From assembly GCA_037447655.1 (NCBI GenBank), contig JBBHKE010001862.1, forward strand, positions 62,001 through 126,000: a stretch of 64,000 nt of DNA. Direction: 5' to 3'. The DNA comes from Zygnema cylindricum. Its lineage: Eukaryota; Streptophyta; Zygnematophyceae; Zygnematales; Zygnemataceae. The number at the start of each line of letters is the position of its first letter. Position 1 is the stretch's first letter. Position numbers and translations under genes: made by a program. A model generated the notes under the pieces. That model was not told the DNA's origin. It made no database searches and worked only from the letters and a program-made list of their open reading frames with translations. Positions 47,501-59,662 of the stretch are shown one piece after another.

Positions 47501-48434
47501 TGCGCTGCGGCGATAGAAGATTGTGGGAGGGATGGAGAAGCGGAATAATGGTGAGGATAAGGAAAATTTGGGGGGAAAGAAGGGCGTGGAGGGAGTCGGG
47601 GGGTGGGAAGAACTGGTGGTGTGGCATGGGCAACGTTGGCATTCCCTCCATGTTTAGGGGGATTGGAAGCCTCGGCTGCTTTCAGCCTAGCCAATTTTCG
47701 ACATTCTTCAACGGCATGTCCTTTTGTTTTGCAGTAAGCGCAAAACAAACGTTGCACCCCCCCCGAGTTTGATTTCTGATTTTCTGTAATAAAAGCATTT
47801 GCATGAGAGAGATTTAGAGCACAAAAATATAGAAGTTTTGTCTCTTCATGCAAAAGTTTCGTACAAAGGGAGTGAAAGGGAATAGATTGGTCTAGATTGT
47901 CAAACGAGGAAATGAAAGGGGAAAAGGTTTCAAGGAGTCCTCCCAAAAGGGTAGAGGAGAGGTCCTCGTCGGAAAGATGCACGCCTATCATGGTGCATTT
48001 TCCGGTCGACAATTCCACTGTGCTAATTTAATCTTGCATGGATTCCGTCGGCTTTTTCATAGAGTTAAAAAACGCTCGTTTTTGAATTCGGCGAGCGGCC
48101 CATCCGGTTTGAATGTAAGCTGCTTGAAGACGACTCCAAGCCTCGGCGGAAGAGGAGGCGCCACGAATAAGACGAGTGCGCTCGGTAGTAAGTGACATCA
48201 CTAGGCGAGAGTGCGCATCCTCATCCTTTTGTTTCCATGTAGCTATTGCCAACTCTTTTGTAGCTTTTTCTGTTGGTGTATCAGTAGAGGAAAGGATAGT
48301 AGGTTTTGAAATTCCTATAAAATGGTCCCAAATCTTCTCGTGTTTAAAAAAATGCATGGCTGAAAATGACCAATACTATTAGAAGTGGCATGGCCGGGCC
48401 CATAACCTATTGGAGGTGGATTGGCGGAAGCCAT
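44533..48434 (-). pseudogene. Degenerate Ty1/Copia element (gag, protease, integrase, RT)
   Basis: On the minus strand: MASANPPPIGYGPG start at 48434, a UBN2-like gag, knuckle CAYCKTKGHAVEEC (~47700), protease LDSGASHHLSP (~47280), GAG-pre-integrase HLRYGHLN...CHGCVQGK, integrase TDVCGP...FIDHATRFSHVY...RNDNGGEF, KPDIRHLRIFGCEAW, a Pro-rich linker, then RT with DFTETFAPV, MDVNNAFLNG and FVDDLLL, and the start of RNase H-side sequence TRPDIATAV. The PR-IN-RT order is Copia. Many frameshifts and stops (a TAA after VGALM, for example) show it is dead. The 3' end is cut off by the TR-GAG LTR at 44532. Confidence 0.85.
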
Positions 48435-48862
48435 GAAATTGTACACAAGAGAAAGATCAATGCATTGGAGAGAGACATTGATTTCTATTTGGGATGATTT
48501 CATTAAGTGAGAAAAGTCACTTATATACAAAATACACAGTGCTAATTACTGTGGAATTTAAGCGCTCTTTGATGCGCTGTAACAAAAAGGATCCTAGTCT
48601 AAATTCTAATTAATGTGTTCGAGACTTTACGTAATTGACGTTACGACTAGATTCTACTGTATGTAGTCTATATTCTAACGTATGTAGTTTAGAGTATAAA
48701 TGATTGACTTTAGGGCGGCAATGTACAGAAGTAATTAAGACCTAAAGTAACGACGTAGAGCCAAGCGACAAAAAGTACGATGACACAATTAAAATACAAA
48801 AGAGAATCATAACAAGGAGAATTAAACATATGTAGGACAAACAGAGAGACCGGTGCCCAAAG
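48435..48862 (-). promoter_or_regulatory. Probable Copia 5' leader or LTR remnant
   Basis: Upstream of the Copia gag ATG on the minus strand is TATATAAG near 48518-48526, with an AATGTCTCTCTCC leader after it. This could be the LTR promoter, but the outer LTR end and a matching second LTR are not identifiable, so the boundary is unknown. Confidence 0.3.
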
Positions 48863-49035
48863 GACTTATACGTAGGGCGGCAAGACTGGACCGACGTAGG
48901 TAATGACAAGTCGGCCAAAAGACTTGTACGTAGGGCGGCAAAACTAGACCGACGTAGGAAATGACAAGTACGGACAAGACCAAAAGAGTGTCAAGAGTGG
49001 ACCGACACATGTAATAAAAGGTACAGATGCGGCCA
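48863..49035. repeat. 58-bp minisatellite, about three units
   Basis: GACTTATACGTAGGGCGGCA at 48863 recurs as GACTTGTACGTAGGGCGGCA at 48921. GACCGACGTAGG and AATGACAAGT follow at the same spacing. A third, diverged unit runs to about 49035. Confidence 0.75.
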
Positions 49036-50296
49036 AGAGTGACAAAAAGTGAAGCGACGCTAAATGACCCTTAACATGAAGAACATCTTTTTTTATGAGC
49101 AAGTTCTAGCTTAAAAATTTCTATCGCTCCGTTATGCTTTTGCAACTTCAATACTGTGTAGCTTGACGTACGATGGAAGATTCCTCATTATAAGACACCC
49201 AACTAACGAATTAACAATACACTAAGGTGGCATAGAACTAGAGGTCAGCAAATCTAATAAAGGTAACATCAGCGACTTCGAAGACATTGAGATAGGCCTG
49301 TTGTTGCTCTTATGACGTCTGTGGGAACATTTACACTTCATTTAGGGTGAAAAATAGTCAAATCCCCGAGGTAAAAGAGGCGTCTGCGGTCCTGCTTGGC
49401 TGCTTCAATAGTAGAAGATGGAAATCGTTCACAAACTCAGAAGTTACGTCACACGTTTGCTTTTGTTTGTATGAATTTGAAAATGGCTCTTGAAAAAAAA
49501 TCAACGTTTCAGTTTTCTTACTCGGAGTCTCGCCACGCTAAGTGTTATGGAGACCTGTGAAAGAGAAGCTATTTCTTTGACCGAGTCTCCTTTAGCTCAA
49601 TTTTACAGTTTCATGTCTACAGTCGAGTTCCAGTAGTTCGATTGTATAAAACTGTACCGCAATCTGTAATACTGCAGCTGATGATTAATTAGGTTGTAGA
49701 ATTGATCGGTTTATTTATTATTCGACATTGGTGTGGATTGTTTGTTTTAATCAAATTACCGAAGTTTACGGACCGCCGTAATAGTGGAAGTAATCCAAAC
49801 CGTCCAAACGTAATTCTGTTGTTACCTTCACCTTTTATTAGTCCTCTTCACGATAAAATATAAGCATAAAATATAATAATAGAATACAATAATAAAGTGT
49901 AAAACATAAGGTAAACATATACATAAAATTGGTAACGCGACACAAATCGCCCATCAAAAGATTTTAAAATTAAGGACCAAAGCTCGAGAAAAACAAATCA
50001 ATTTTAGTCTGTGACCGGCTTCCAGACAGTAATTACCGCAGAAATCATCAACAAAACAACTAAAATTTGCCAAATGTAAACAAAAAACTTTATGGTGTTA
50101 GCGTACAAAGCAGAAAAAAAACATACAACTTTGGAACTACCCGGTAAACAAGTCTGGATATTGCACTATTCACAGTTCTCATATTCATCCTTCTCTTTCT
50201 CCTCCTTTCTCGTTCTCCTCCTCTCTCTTTCTCTTTCTCCTCTTTCTTAAACAGCTTTATATACACATCACCTAACTGATATGTCAAAAAATATTC
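49036..50296. other. Spacer with no recognised gene
   Basis: A/T-rich DNA between the Copia remnant and the PUX1-like gene. An ATAATA-rich patch at 49855-49910 is the only structure I see. The last part is probably the 3' UTR of the PUX1-like gene. Confidence 0.5.
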
Positions 50297-53200
50297 TCAG
50301 CCCTTAAACCATTTAGGTTTTCCTTTTGGTTTACTTGTCGACACAGAAGAAGACAAAATAGGAGGAGAAGGCTTCAATATTTCTGGACTCTCTTTTGGTT
50401 TTTCTTCTTGAACACTTATCTCCTCTAAACCTGATAGTAAATGTAAATCCCTCAATTCTTCGATTTCCTCTCGCAGATAAGACGAATTAGTCGAAGAGTG
50501 CTCGTCTTTTTCTGATAGCAAAACGTTCCCAAAAAACATAAAAACAAACATAGAAACAATCAGGTGGTCCATTCAGTTTTTTTTTGTCCCCCAAAACTGA
50601 AAAATCTGAAGATGAACCGAGAAAAAAAAAAAGTCTTATTCCTATTATTTTTGATTTTTTTGGTGAAGAAAAAGAAAAAAACTCACCGGAAATAATTTCG
50701 GGGGAAAAGTGTATAATTGCTCCAGGAGCAAGACCAGCTGAATAGAGAGATAACGTTTCGTCTTTTAGCTTCTGTTTGGGAGGGGTGGTATCTGAAAATT
50801 TCAATGGAACTTAAATTAAGAAAAACACTGAACACGAAATTGATTTACACAAAATATGACAAAAAAATATATTCTTATTAATCCAGAATGAATAAAAAAC
50901 TCTTTTTTTGTGCCAGAAATCCTCATTCAAAACTACACTGCCCATCGCTATTAGTGTTAATAATAAATTTGGGGCACTAAAACGTCTTTAACTCTATTTT
51001 CGACCATGATTTTTTTTTTTGGAGCAATTGAAAAGCGATACCATTATGTTCCAATTGCTTGCCTCAAACAGGAAATTGATGAACATAAAGTTAAAGACCT
51101 TTACACTTCTCCCTATCAATACTATTTTGTGATTTTTGATAAAAAACAAGCTGCGACCACAGCTAGTGTTACGTATCGATCGAAACTGAAGACAATATAT
51201 AACAAATATGTTATAACGTAATATCGAAACTTTCACAACTCGATATATATTGGCAAAAGCCGATAAGTATCGATGATCGCAGAGTGATATTTTTTCAAAG
51301 CTAAGATATTTTGGATGTACGAAATGTACAGAATGTAAAGTAACGACTGTACGGACAGTACATCATATTGTTAATATCGCGGTATCGATATCGATACATC
51401 GCGACAATCGGTCGTTCAACACTGATATATTGATTATCGAGACCCCTGCAAAAAGTACAGATCAGTTATTGGGAAAATCTGTTCGATCTGCAACATTTCT
51501 AACAACGAGGGATGTGCATGATAGTGAAGCAACATCCATTTTATCGCATTTTAAGAGCAGATATAATTAACTTCAAAAAAGAACAAAAGAAAATAGTCGA
51601 TCAAAGAAAGAAATGCAAAATTCCCAGAAACAAGTAGACGATTCTAGTAGATAAAAGAAACTCTGAGAAGGATACAGAAGTAGAAAGGAATGTCTTTTTG
51701 TTTTAAACATTGTAATACAAAATCCCTGACAGATGAGATGAGATCTGACGGTCGGAAATCTGACTCCAAAATCCATCCATCTGGAAATTGCACCCTTATT
51801 ATCGCCTGAACCGCAACACAAAAACAAACACAAATAATAAGGTAATGAGGAATATAAAAAAGCCTATAAATTAATACACATTATAATGATATAGCCTAAT
51901 TCACACACACACACACACACACCCACACAAATATATACATGTAGACAACATACATAATATATGTGTGTATAAATAAAAAATATATATTTTTAATATGTAT
52001 ACACACACATTCACACACACACACATACACACATTCACACACACACACACACACAGACACACAAAGAGGGAAAAGGAGAATCTTAAACAAATGATTAAAC
52101 AAAATATTCCAGTGGCTTCAAACAAAAAAGAATTGAATTTTGCTAATTTACCTTTGTGATTCGGTTTCGAGCAGCTGCCTCATCTTGCTCTCGCAGATGT
52201 TTAGTTTTCAAAAATTTATCTGAGAAAAAAACAGATGATTGACACAAAGCCAGTGATTATCCTTGTTAATCGGAAAAAGGAAAAAAAAAAAAAAAAAAAA
52301 ACCACACCGTGAATCGCTATTAGCATTAGGGTGGACTTCAATTTAGCAATACTAATTCTGATTTAGGTATGAGGAAACTGGCTCATTTGGAACCATTTAA
52401 AGAATTGGCGATAAGAAAATAAACAAATAGTGGTAACTAACATTATTTTAGTGGTCAGAGGGCCAAAAAAACTGGCATCGAAGTATTGCTATTTCCGCTA
52501 AAAAATCCTAAAAAACCCTAAACGTCTTCATTAGCAACAAGACCGACATGAAGAATTGCCAATAGCCAAAATCGCAAGCAGATGATATTCCTCAAGATAT
52601 TAACTGAAATAAGGACAACATCCCCTCAATATTTTGTTTTAAGGAAAAAAAAAAAAAAAAAAAACAAAAAAGGAAACAATTATCTTTTTCACAGTAAATA
52701 AAATAAGCACACTGTCACTTATGTTTGGTAAAAAACCAAAAAAAACAGTATAACCTACAGAACATCATATGTTTTCACATTGATGATGGTGGGCAGGTTC
52801 TATAGCAATTATTTCTAAACTAAATTGGTGAGGCCTGCAAATAGGAAAATACAATTGACATGAAGCCTATTCTTACATCGGTAAAATCTCGGGTTGTCAC
52901 CAAGATTTGGACCATTGTGGTACTGGATATTGTACCAGAGCAGTACAAATCTCGGTGAACCTCCCCAAATTCCATCATAGTGATAGAGGTTGAAACTATA
53001 ATGGAGCAATACCTTCTTTTCGTGAAGACATTAAACGGGCGTAATCTGCCTGAGTAAACTCATAAAAATCATCGGGTTCTTCACCTATTTCATAACAATA
53101 ATAACAACAACCAACAACCAACAAGCAATGTTAGTAAACAGTAACAATCCATGTTTTGATGATTCACCAATTTGACAACAACAACATACAACAAACAACA

Positions 53201-55505
53201 AAAAACGGCATCAATAAACAACAGTAGATAATCCATCTGTTGAAGTTATTCAAATGAAAAGATTTCCATGTTAAGATTGTCGGATACACAATTCACCTGA
53301 TTGAAAAAACAACAACAGAAAATTGAACCAAAGTTAACAAAAGCAATAACCGTGTTACCAAACTGAGCTTCCCCCCGCGAAATTATGGAAGAGAAAGTTG
53401 GGATACCCATAGTTCCATTTTCCATTTTGAGCAGTTTCAATCACGAACTAACAGAATTACCTGGAACTGACAAACACATATATCCTCAAATACTGCGACT
53501 ATATAAGACATCCTCTCGTGAAAACATTGACCACCTACCTTCTATTTTGAACATACCGATAGCCCCTATTTGAACACGTACCTTCACTTTGATTAGCTCC
53601 ATTTGAACTGGAAGTCGCTTCATTCTCGCTTTTGTCGGTGACCGGAAGGATTGCAGGATTTACAAAAACGCGTAAAGGTCTTCCAATTTTGCCACTTATA
53701 CTCTGTATCTGCAAGCAAGAAAATAGACTGTAAAACGCTGTTAGATTTAGTGAATTATTAGTTTTAAAGCGGATTTAGTATTAACTACACTAACTTATGA
53801 TTAGCATTGTACCTCGTTATCGTCCACTCAAACTAATAGTGTTGTCAAGACTAATTTATCATTTCGAGTCAAAAAAACGCTCACTCGAAAAAGTGTTATT
53901 CAATAGTGATGGACAGTGTACATAACCACAACATTGCCAATTGCTATTAATAAAAAAGAACAATTCGTTTAAATGCAAACTGCATATCAATAAAACTAAT
54001 TCTAGGCTAGGTGACATGGTCGATTGTAGTCGACTCCTTTTGAAGAAGTGTTATTAACACTATTTTACGATTTTTGGTCAAAAAAACTCGCAGTCAAATT
54101 GGTGTTATTAACACTAATGGGCAAACGATTAGTGTAGCCTTTATTAGTATGTTCTGTTGGCATATTTGACAAGCATACTAAGACTGCACATGTGGTATCA
54201 AATACTGCGAATCATTTCTTAACATTTGAAATTTTAATACGTGATATAAAATAGTGCAAATCACTTCTTAAGATTTGAAATTTTAATTCAACAGTATCAA
54301 ACATTGCAAATGATTTCTTAAAATTTGAAATTTTAGTACGTGGTATCAAAAAACTGGTATCACATATTGCAAATTATTTCTTAACAAAAGTAGAAGCCAG
54401 TGAGGGCTCCTTCGTTAACATTGAACTTTTTTATTCAGTGACCAAAATTTACAGATTATAGTTCCAATATGTTTTCTAACATTGAAGATTTCTAAAGACA
54501 TCGATTCTAAAGATGCTAATTCTAAAGACATTGATCATAACATAATGTGACTGTATTTGTTTTTGGTGTTAAAGCCATTTTGTCCAACGTTGCTCATTTT
54601 CTTTGTCATGTAAACCTGAAAGATGTTCATAGTAGACACTATTGTTATTTAAATCCAAAGCTTCTCATTAATCGAAAAATCAAAAATTTAATTATATTAG
54701 TAAAATATATTTTACAGGAGGCGTTCTATCTATTATCATGACATTTTAATCTGTGTATTATCAAAGTACAATTTGGATAGCATAATGGAAACCAAAAAAA
54801 AAAACGCTCCATCAACATCATAAAAATATTTTAATACATGTGTTTGGATTCATAATCCGACAAGTGTTCACATATAAAAGTGCTATTAGGGTTACTGTTT
54901 GTTTTAGCCTTTTAACTCAATTTTCTCTGTGCACACTTGTCAGATTATTAAACCGACGGTTGAGATGGAAAGGTAAAGATCTAATCTTCTGATTGGCTGT
55001 CTCCCAAATGAAATCGGACAAATGAGTTTAAAGGCCAAAAATAACATTAACTCAATAGCGACACATGGTGTACATTGCAAATTGATTTTTTGATTTGGTA
55101 TATTTTGATTGGTATAATTAAAATGTTTTACTTTGTCTAAGCCGAAGCTATAAAGGAAATATGATAATGATAAATGATAATAATAATGATAATAATAATA
55201 ATAAAAATAAAAAAAATAAAGGAAATATGATAACGACAAATGATAAATAATAACAAAAAAAACAAACAAACAAAAAAAACATCTTTCTGATTATCTTACA
55301 AGAGAACCAGAAGTTTATGAAGGGAGTACAAGAAACATAAATTCTGTTCCACAATTGAAAATTTCCTAAATCCAATGGAATTCTAGTTCAATTCAAATTA
55401 CAAAAACATGGAAAACAAGAGAACGGAAAGCTGAATAAAACACACTTTTTCAAAAGCCTGTTTGGAAGTGATTTGGTTCGAACTTTGGCCATCTTCTGGT
55501 GTCAT
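50297..55505 (-). CDS. PUX1-like UBX protein (CDC48/p97 cofactor), seven exons, ~258 aa
   Basis: Exons on the minus strand: 55505-55446, 53708-53582, 53084-53013, 52219-52152, 51805-51676, 50791-50687 and 50511-50297. All junctions are GT/AG and all phases agree. The UBX domain starts near residue 110 (IIRVQFPDG), with PFYFYTTPPK across an exon junction and SAGLAPGAIIHF. Upstream are DDFYEFTQADYARLM and a basic EQDEAAARNRI helix; the protein ends GKPKWFKG. These match plant PUX1, which binds CDC48 through its UBX region and promotes hexamer disassembly (family knowledge). Length is close to the ~250 aa of plant PUX1. Exon 1 (MTPEDGQSSNQ..., 20 codons) is the least certain: it is chosen for ATG, donor GTGTGT and phase. 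Introns carry several MITEs. ASPSCR1/TUG is the animal relative. Confidence 0.88.
50936..51010. mobile_element. MITE terminus in the PUX1-like gene region
   Basis: TA-flanked CACTGCCCATCGCTATTAG, then TTAGTGTTAATAATAAATT and AACTCTATTTTCGACCATG, match one end and the core of the 18411 MITE. The opposite terminus was not found, so this is a partial copy. It lies in the intron between exons 5 and 6. Confidence 0.55.
51225..51440. repeat. CGATAT-rich palindromic cluster in a PUX1-like intron
   Basis: Words such as TATCGATATCGATACATCGCGA, TATCGATGATCG and CGATATATAT recur here. They resemble the ends of the putative element at 25690-27095, so this is probably a fragment of that family. Confidence 0.5.
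51901..52065. repeat. (CA)n dinucleotide microsatellite
   Basis: CA repeats occupy 51903-51922 and 52003-52062, separated by an A/T-rich ATATAT segment. The tract is in an intron of the PUX1-like gene. Confidence 0.95.
52305..52345. mobile_element. MITE terminus (partial)
   Basis: CACCGTGAATCGCTATTAGCATTA after a long A-run matches the terminus at 63668. The flanking TA is changed to CA. The other end was not located. Confidence 0.5.
53788..53918. mobile_element. Short TA-flanked MITE in PUX1-like intron 1
   Basis: Left end CACTAACTTATGATTAGCATTG after TA (53786-53787). The right end inverts to CACTGTCCATCACTATTG and is followed by TA (53919-53920). An internal GTCAAAAAAACGCTC segment resembles the family core. 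No coding capacity. Confidence 0.55.
54045..54134. mobile_element. Inverted partial copy of the 18411-type MITE
   Basis: Read in reverse, CACTAATCG...CCCATTAGTGTTAATAACACCAATT...TTTTTTTGACCAAAAATCGTAAAATAG follows the 18411 element base for base with few changes. The right end is flanked by TA (54135-54136). The left terminus is unclear. Confidence 0.6.
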
Positions 55506-56376
55506 TCTGGAGCTAAACCCTAAAAAAACCTAAAATAACCCTGAAAACTCTAGAAAACCTTAAGGTGCCCCGAAATCTCTGAAAAACCTTAACAATGCAA
55601 AAGGAAGAAAAGAAGAAAGTAAAAAAAAGAAACAAAAAAATATTTTGGTTTTCACTTTAAGCTTTCTTTTTACAATATGCAAATTCAGTGAATAAGATCA
55701 AAGTCTGTAGAAAAAACAGCGTTCGGGTAAGAAAAATTGTAAACTGTTGCTGCGTCACGTCTCCAACCGACAACTCTATCCATTCAGAGGAATACAGTTA
55801 CTCCACAATGTTGAAACTTTTTTTGTTGCAAAAGTTGCAAACCATAGTTCAAAAGTAGGTGACCGTACGCCCATACAATATGCCTATTGTACGCAAAACA
55901 TACAATATGCCCTTAAGACCCATATTGTATTGGCCGCAAAATGAAATAAAATAGGAACAGGGTTGAGTTGCACATCGATCGATAGAGAATTAAACGACAT
56001 GTCTAAATTTTCAAAAAAAATCGGACAAAAAAAAAAAAATCTGTGAGTTGTGAGGTACTTTTTATTTAAACCGTCAGATATGGACGATCGGACGATCGAT
56101 GATCAAAGTAGGCGATTTAAAAAGATCACATGAAAAGCCCATAACACAACTTACGAAAGGACAATCTGTCATATAAGCGTCTGCAATTTTGAGGGCCACA
56201 CTAAATAAAGCCTCAAATTGACCAACCAGGCAGTATGGGACGATAAAAAAAAAAAATACCACACTGCCAAAAAAAATACCAAAACCTACGGACCAACCCC
56301 GTTGGTGGCTGCAAAACAACTTTCCGAAAAAGCTATGAACTTTCCGTAAAAAAAATGTCAGTTGCAAAAATGCTTA
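55506..56376. other. Upstream region of the PUX1-like gene
   Basis: CCTAAAAAAACC-type words at 55510-55560 lie just upstream of the proposed start. Positions 55870-55930 have tandem and inverted CATACAATATGCC words. AGTTCAAAAGTAGG at 55846-55859 has an inverted partner at 60044-60060. No gene recognised. Confidence 0.45.
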
Positions 56377-56764
56377 CACTAATATAGGTCACCATACAAA
56401 ATTTGACAATTCGTACAAAAATCGAACGTTCACACGGTCGAAACGCGGCTGTCAGACGAATATGTGTGAAAGGGATTTTTTACGACATGGTTTTTTTCCC
56501 TTTTTAGAACGCACATTCTCATGCATCTGCGGTTACTAAACTAATTTATTGTACTTTTTAACTTAAAAAGGTACATTTATGTACGGTATGACACTGACCG
56601 TACACCACTCTATTTAAGAACAACGTACTTTCATTTTTTACGGTACTTGGAAAATAGCCCTAATTAGAGTACTGAAAAATATAGAATAAACTACGTTATT
56701 TGCGAATTAAAAAAAAAAAACGGAAAGAAATTAGCTGACACTACGCTAATAGCGATTGGCGGTG
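56377..56764. mobile_element. TA-flanked element related to the 60149 element
   Basis: Left end CACTAATATAGG after TA (56375-56376); right end inverts to CACCGCCAATCGCTATTAGCG, with TA at 56765-56766. The interior shares ordered words with 60300-60540, such as TTCGTACA, GTACTTTTT and CACTCTATTTAA/CACACTATTTAA, plus AATTAGAGTA. Ends are weaker on the left. Confidence 0.5.
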
Positions 56765-56787
56765 TAGTGAACTTGAGAACCGCATAT
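56758..56787. repeat. Probable target-site duplication of the LINE, left copy
   Basis: Thirty bases from GGCGGTGTAGTGAACTTGAG to GCATAT match 59633-59662 with three mismatches and no length change. The left copy begins inside the right end of the 56377 MITE, so the LINE landed at a MITE terminus. Confidence 0.65.
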
Positions 56788-59632
56788 GCAATAAGCTTTA
56801 TTTCAGAAAGTGCGATGGAAAAACCATCAAAGTACAAAGGGTTTCAAAAAAGGGGAAAAAACGCTTAGGGCTAAAAAATAGCCAAAGGAAACTAAGGAAA
56901 AGAAAACATGTGAAAACACCAAATCTGACTAGAAAAACTGCCAAAACCAAACAAATTTACTAAAGATGACACTATACGAATTGACTACACAACCCTACCC
57001 AACAAAACCCCACACCCCCGAAGATCGTGGATGTGGATTGGATCTCATGGTGGAAGATCTGGGAGGCCGCACCTGTCATCCGCCACCGTGCTCCGCCGTA
57101 GAAGGGCCGCAGCTTGCGCTCGTTGAAGGGCTACTGATACCCGTAGACAGTAAAAAGCAACAAGAAGGCTCGGGGGAGGGCTCCCGGAATCCCGGAAATC
57201 AAATGTCTTCTTTGAACAGTTACGAAAGAAATCATCAAAAAACTTGTCCAAAGTACCGAAAATTTGTGCAGCAAATGGCACAAATTGGTCCGCCGGGTCT
57301 CGGTGAGCGTAATCCTTTTCCTTAGAAGTTGCTGCGTCCCGAGCCACCACGCCTGTATGCACCGCCGCGCGAGAAGAAACATGGGTCCCAGTCGGATCCG
57401 TGAGTAAGCCATCACCCAAAGTCCTCCCAGCCCCATGGAGGAAAACCAAGTCAACCCGAGGACTTCGAAGACCGTTAAACTGGGAGCGAGGAGGTAGTAC
57501 ATGAGAAACTTCGCGCCTCACGGTGTAACCTGCTTTAGTGCCAATCGCAGCAATTGAGTCGCGAACCAAATCATGCGCAACAGTACGTTCACCGCCCCTA
57601 GAGCAACGTAGTAGATGAATCCCGTCTGGGTCAATATGGTGATTACAAACACAATGGGGTCGCCCAATAAGAGCAGGGTGAGGCAAACCCAAGCGTAGAC
57701 GTAGGGCAGATGTGAACTGATCTGAAGTCAAACGAAGTGTTGAAAAAACCGGCGTGGCTTCCAACCACGCACCAGCCCTAGGTCCAAAACACGAACGTAG
57801 TTGAGCACGCGATTGAGCAGAAGGTGGCGCATTCAAAAGGTTATGGAATTTAGCGACTGCCAATTGCTCAGTTATGCGCTGTAGGAGATGGAAGTTGTTG
57901 TCCGAAATAAGCGTTGGAAAAGGTGGAACCTGGTTTCGTGCATTACGCGGGAGCAGTGCACGCGCAGAGAGAAGGGTCTCATGAAAAGGAAAAAGCTTTT
58001 CCTCCACCTTAGGGACCACTTGAGCTAGAATTGGAACGTCATCGACGATAAAGGGAGAGGTGATGGAAGGTGTCACCATAGCCCAACTACCCTAATAGGC
58101 CGCCGGAGCAACGCTAGCCACAGGAATCAAACCTAAGCCGCAATTGGAAATAGGGAGGCTTGCGTGTTGGCGAGCAAACGAGCCCTCCGGCCGATCAAAA
58201 ATCCCAAGCCGAAAGATGCGGTGAAGCACGCTAAAAAGTTTGTCGTCAAAGTCTTTCAAAGAAAACAAAAACGGAGCCGTTGATGGGACTATCCGGGCGA
58301 GATATAACTGACGTTGAGCAAAACAACGGGTGAGGATTGCATAAGCCACTTGGGAGTGGGAGAGCTTAGGAAGGTCATCAGAGTGGGAGAGGTCCTCCAA
58401 CAAAGCATCAGTAACAACTTGGTTAACAAAGGATGGGGTTCCGATAGGGGATCCGAAAGCTTTAATTCCCTCCGTCGAAGACGCAATTCGGAAACCCGTA
58501 GGGACAGGGTAGTAAGAAGGTAAGCCTTGGGGGCACCACGCCACACATTTAGATGGCTTAATTGATAAGCCGATCTTAGACGTTGCTCTGCAAAATGGGT
58601 GAAGGCAGACAAAACTTAGGGTCGGGGCCCGACAATATGCGAATCATCCGCAATTGAAAGGAATAAACAACCAGGAAAAGCCGCAGCAGAGTCACGTAAT
58701 GCTTGAAGGTGACCGAACGCAAAAAATGGTGCCCCCAAAGGATCACCTTGGCGAGTGCCAATCATAGATACTTAGGTGGCAACATCACCAAACGAACCGC
58801 CTAGAGGAAAGGTGATGGGGCTGGGACGAGAGTAAAAGGCACGCACAAAAAGGAAAATTTGGTTAATTGGCGATGGTGCATGCTTTAATTCTCGAAAGAT
58901 AAAATTACGATTGACTGTGTTAAATGCGTTGGCAACATCCACTTCAAGGACCACCCAATCAGGATGGAGATCCAGAAGAGCACGAAGGCCATGAAAAAAT
59001 GCCTCACACCCCCCTAGTAGGGACTCCAAACTGATGCAGTGTAAAATGGTCATGGAAGGCCCCTTGAAGTTGAATACACATGGCACGAGCCATCAAACGG
59101 TACAAAACTTCTCCAATAGCAATAGGGCGAATGCCGCCGGCAGGTTTCGAAACAGCTACAAGACGTGCCGCAAAGAGAAGAGGTACAACATGATGTGGGA
59201 CGTGCCCCCGAGCCACCCAAGAAGCCAGTTGAAAAAAAAGGTCAAAACCTTGAGAAGGGGTCTCAGGGGGAAATACATCCCGCAAGAGCTCGTAAACCAT
59301 GCCAGATGGGCCTCTAGCTCAAAGATGAGGAGACCGAATCAAAGTTTTTGTAAAAGCTTCTCGCTCCAAGTCAAAAGACTCGAGTGGATCATGCACCTCA
59401 ACGAAAGGATGGAGCTCATCACGGGCAGGAGGATGGAGCAAACGCAAAGCTTCAACTGTTGCCTCTGAAGACGAAGATGGGGTGAAAGGTCTAAGAGCAC
59501 GAGCAGCTCGAGAAAACTCTCCAGAACGACCAAGATGGACAGCATGGTGTAGTTTCGCCGTGGAGCCTGGTAATGGGGCATGACGCTTGGGAGGGGACAT
59601 GGAAAGACCTATGGCACGATCCGTGTGAACTA
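56788..59632 (-). pseudogene. Degenerate LINE with RT core, zinc knuckle and C-terminal domain
   Basis: Minus-strand order: leader frame from 59600, GPSGMVYELLRDV, FAARLVAVSKPAGGIRPIAIGE (59004-59300), RT motif A DVANAFNTVNR (~58905), RQGDPLG, catalytic IADD (~58640), then KCVAWCPQGLPSYY, a region to 58092, and after a TAG the C-terminal part with CVCNHHIDPDGIHLLRC and VRREVSHVLP...RVDLVFL, ending at 57045. The same family as the LINE at 18717. In-frame TGA (59321-59319), TAA and TAG plus a frameshift near 59020 make it dead. The finger and following domain resemble RLE-type LINEs, which is inference. Near-identical 30-bp repeats bound it. Confidence 0.85.
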
Positions 59633-59662
59633 GGCGGTGCAGTGAACTAGAGAACTGCATAT
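59633..59662. repeat. Probable target-site duplication of the LINE, right copy
   Basis: Right-hand partner of 56758-56787, beginning GGCGGTGCAGTGAACTAGAG. Three mismatches over 30 bases fit an old insertion. Confidence 0.65.

Noticed and set aside
48396-48407. A second GGTTATGGGCCC in the Copia element
   Set aside because: It looks like the Copia primer site but lies inside the gag frame (IGYGPG) 27 bases after the ATG, not next to an LTR end. It may be a relic, but I cannot call it a primer site.
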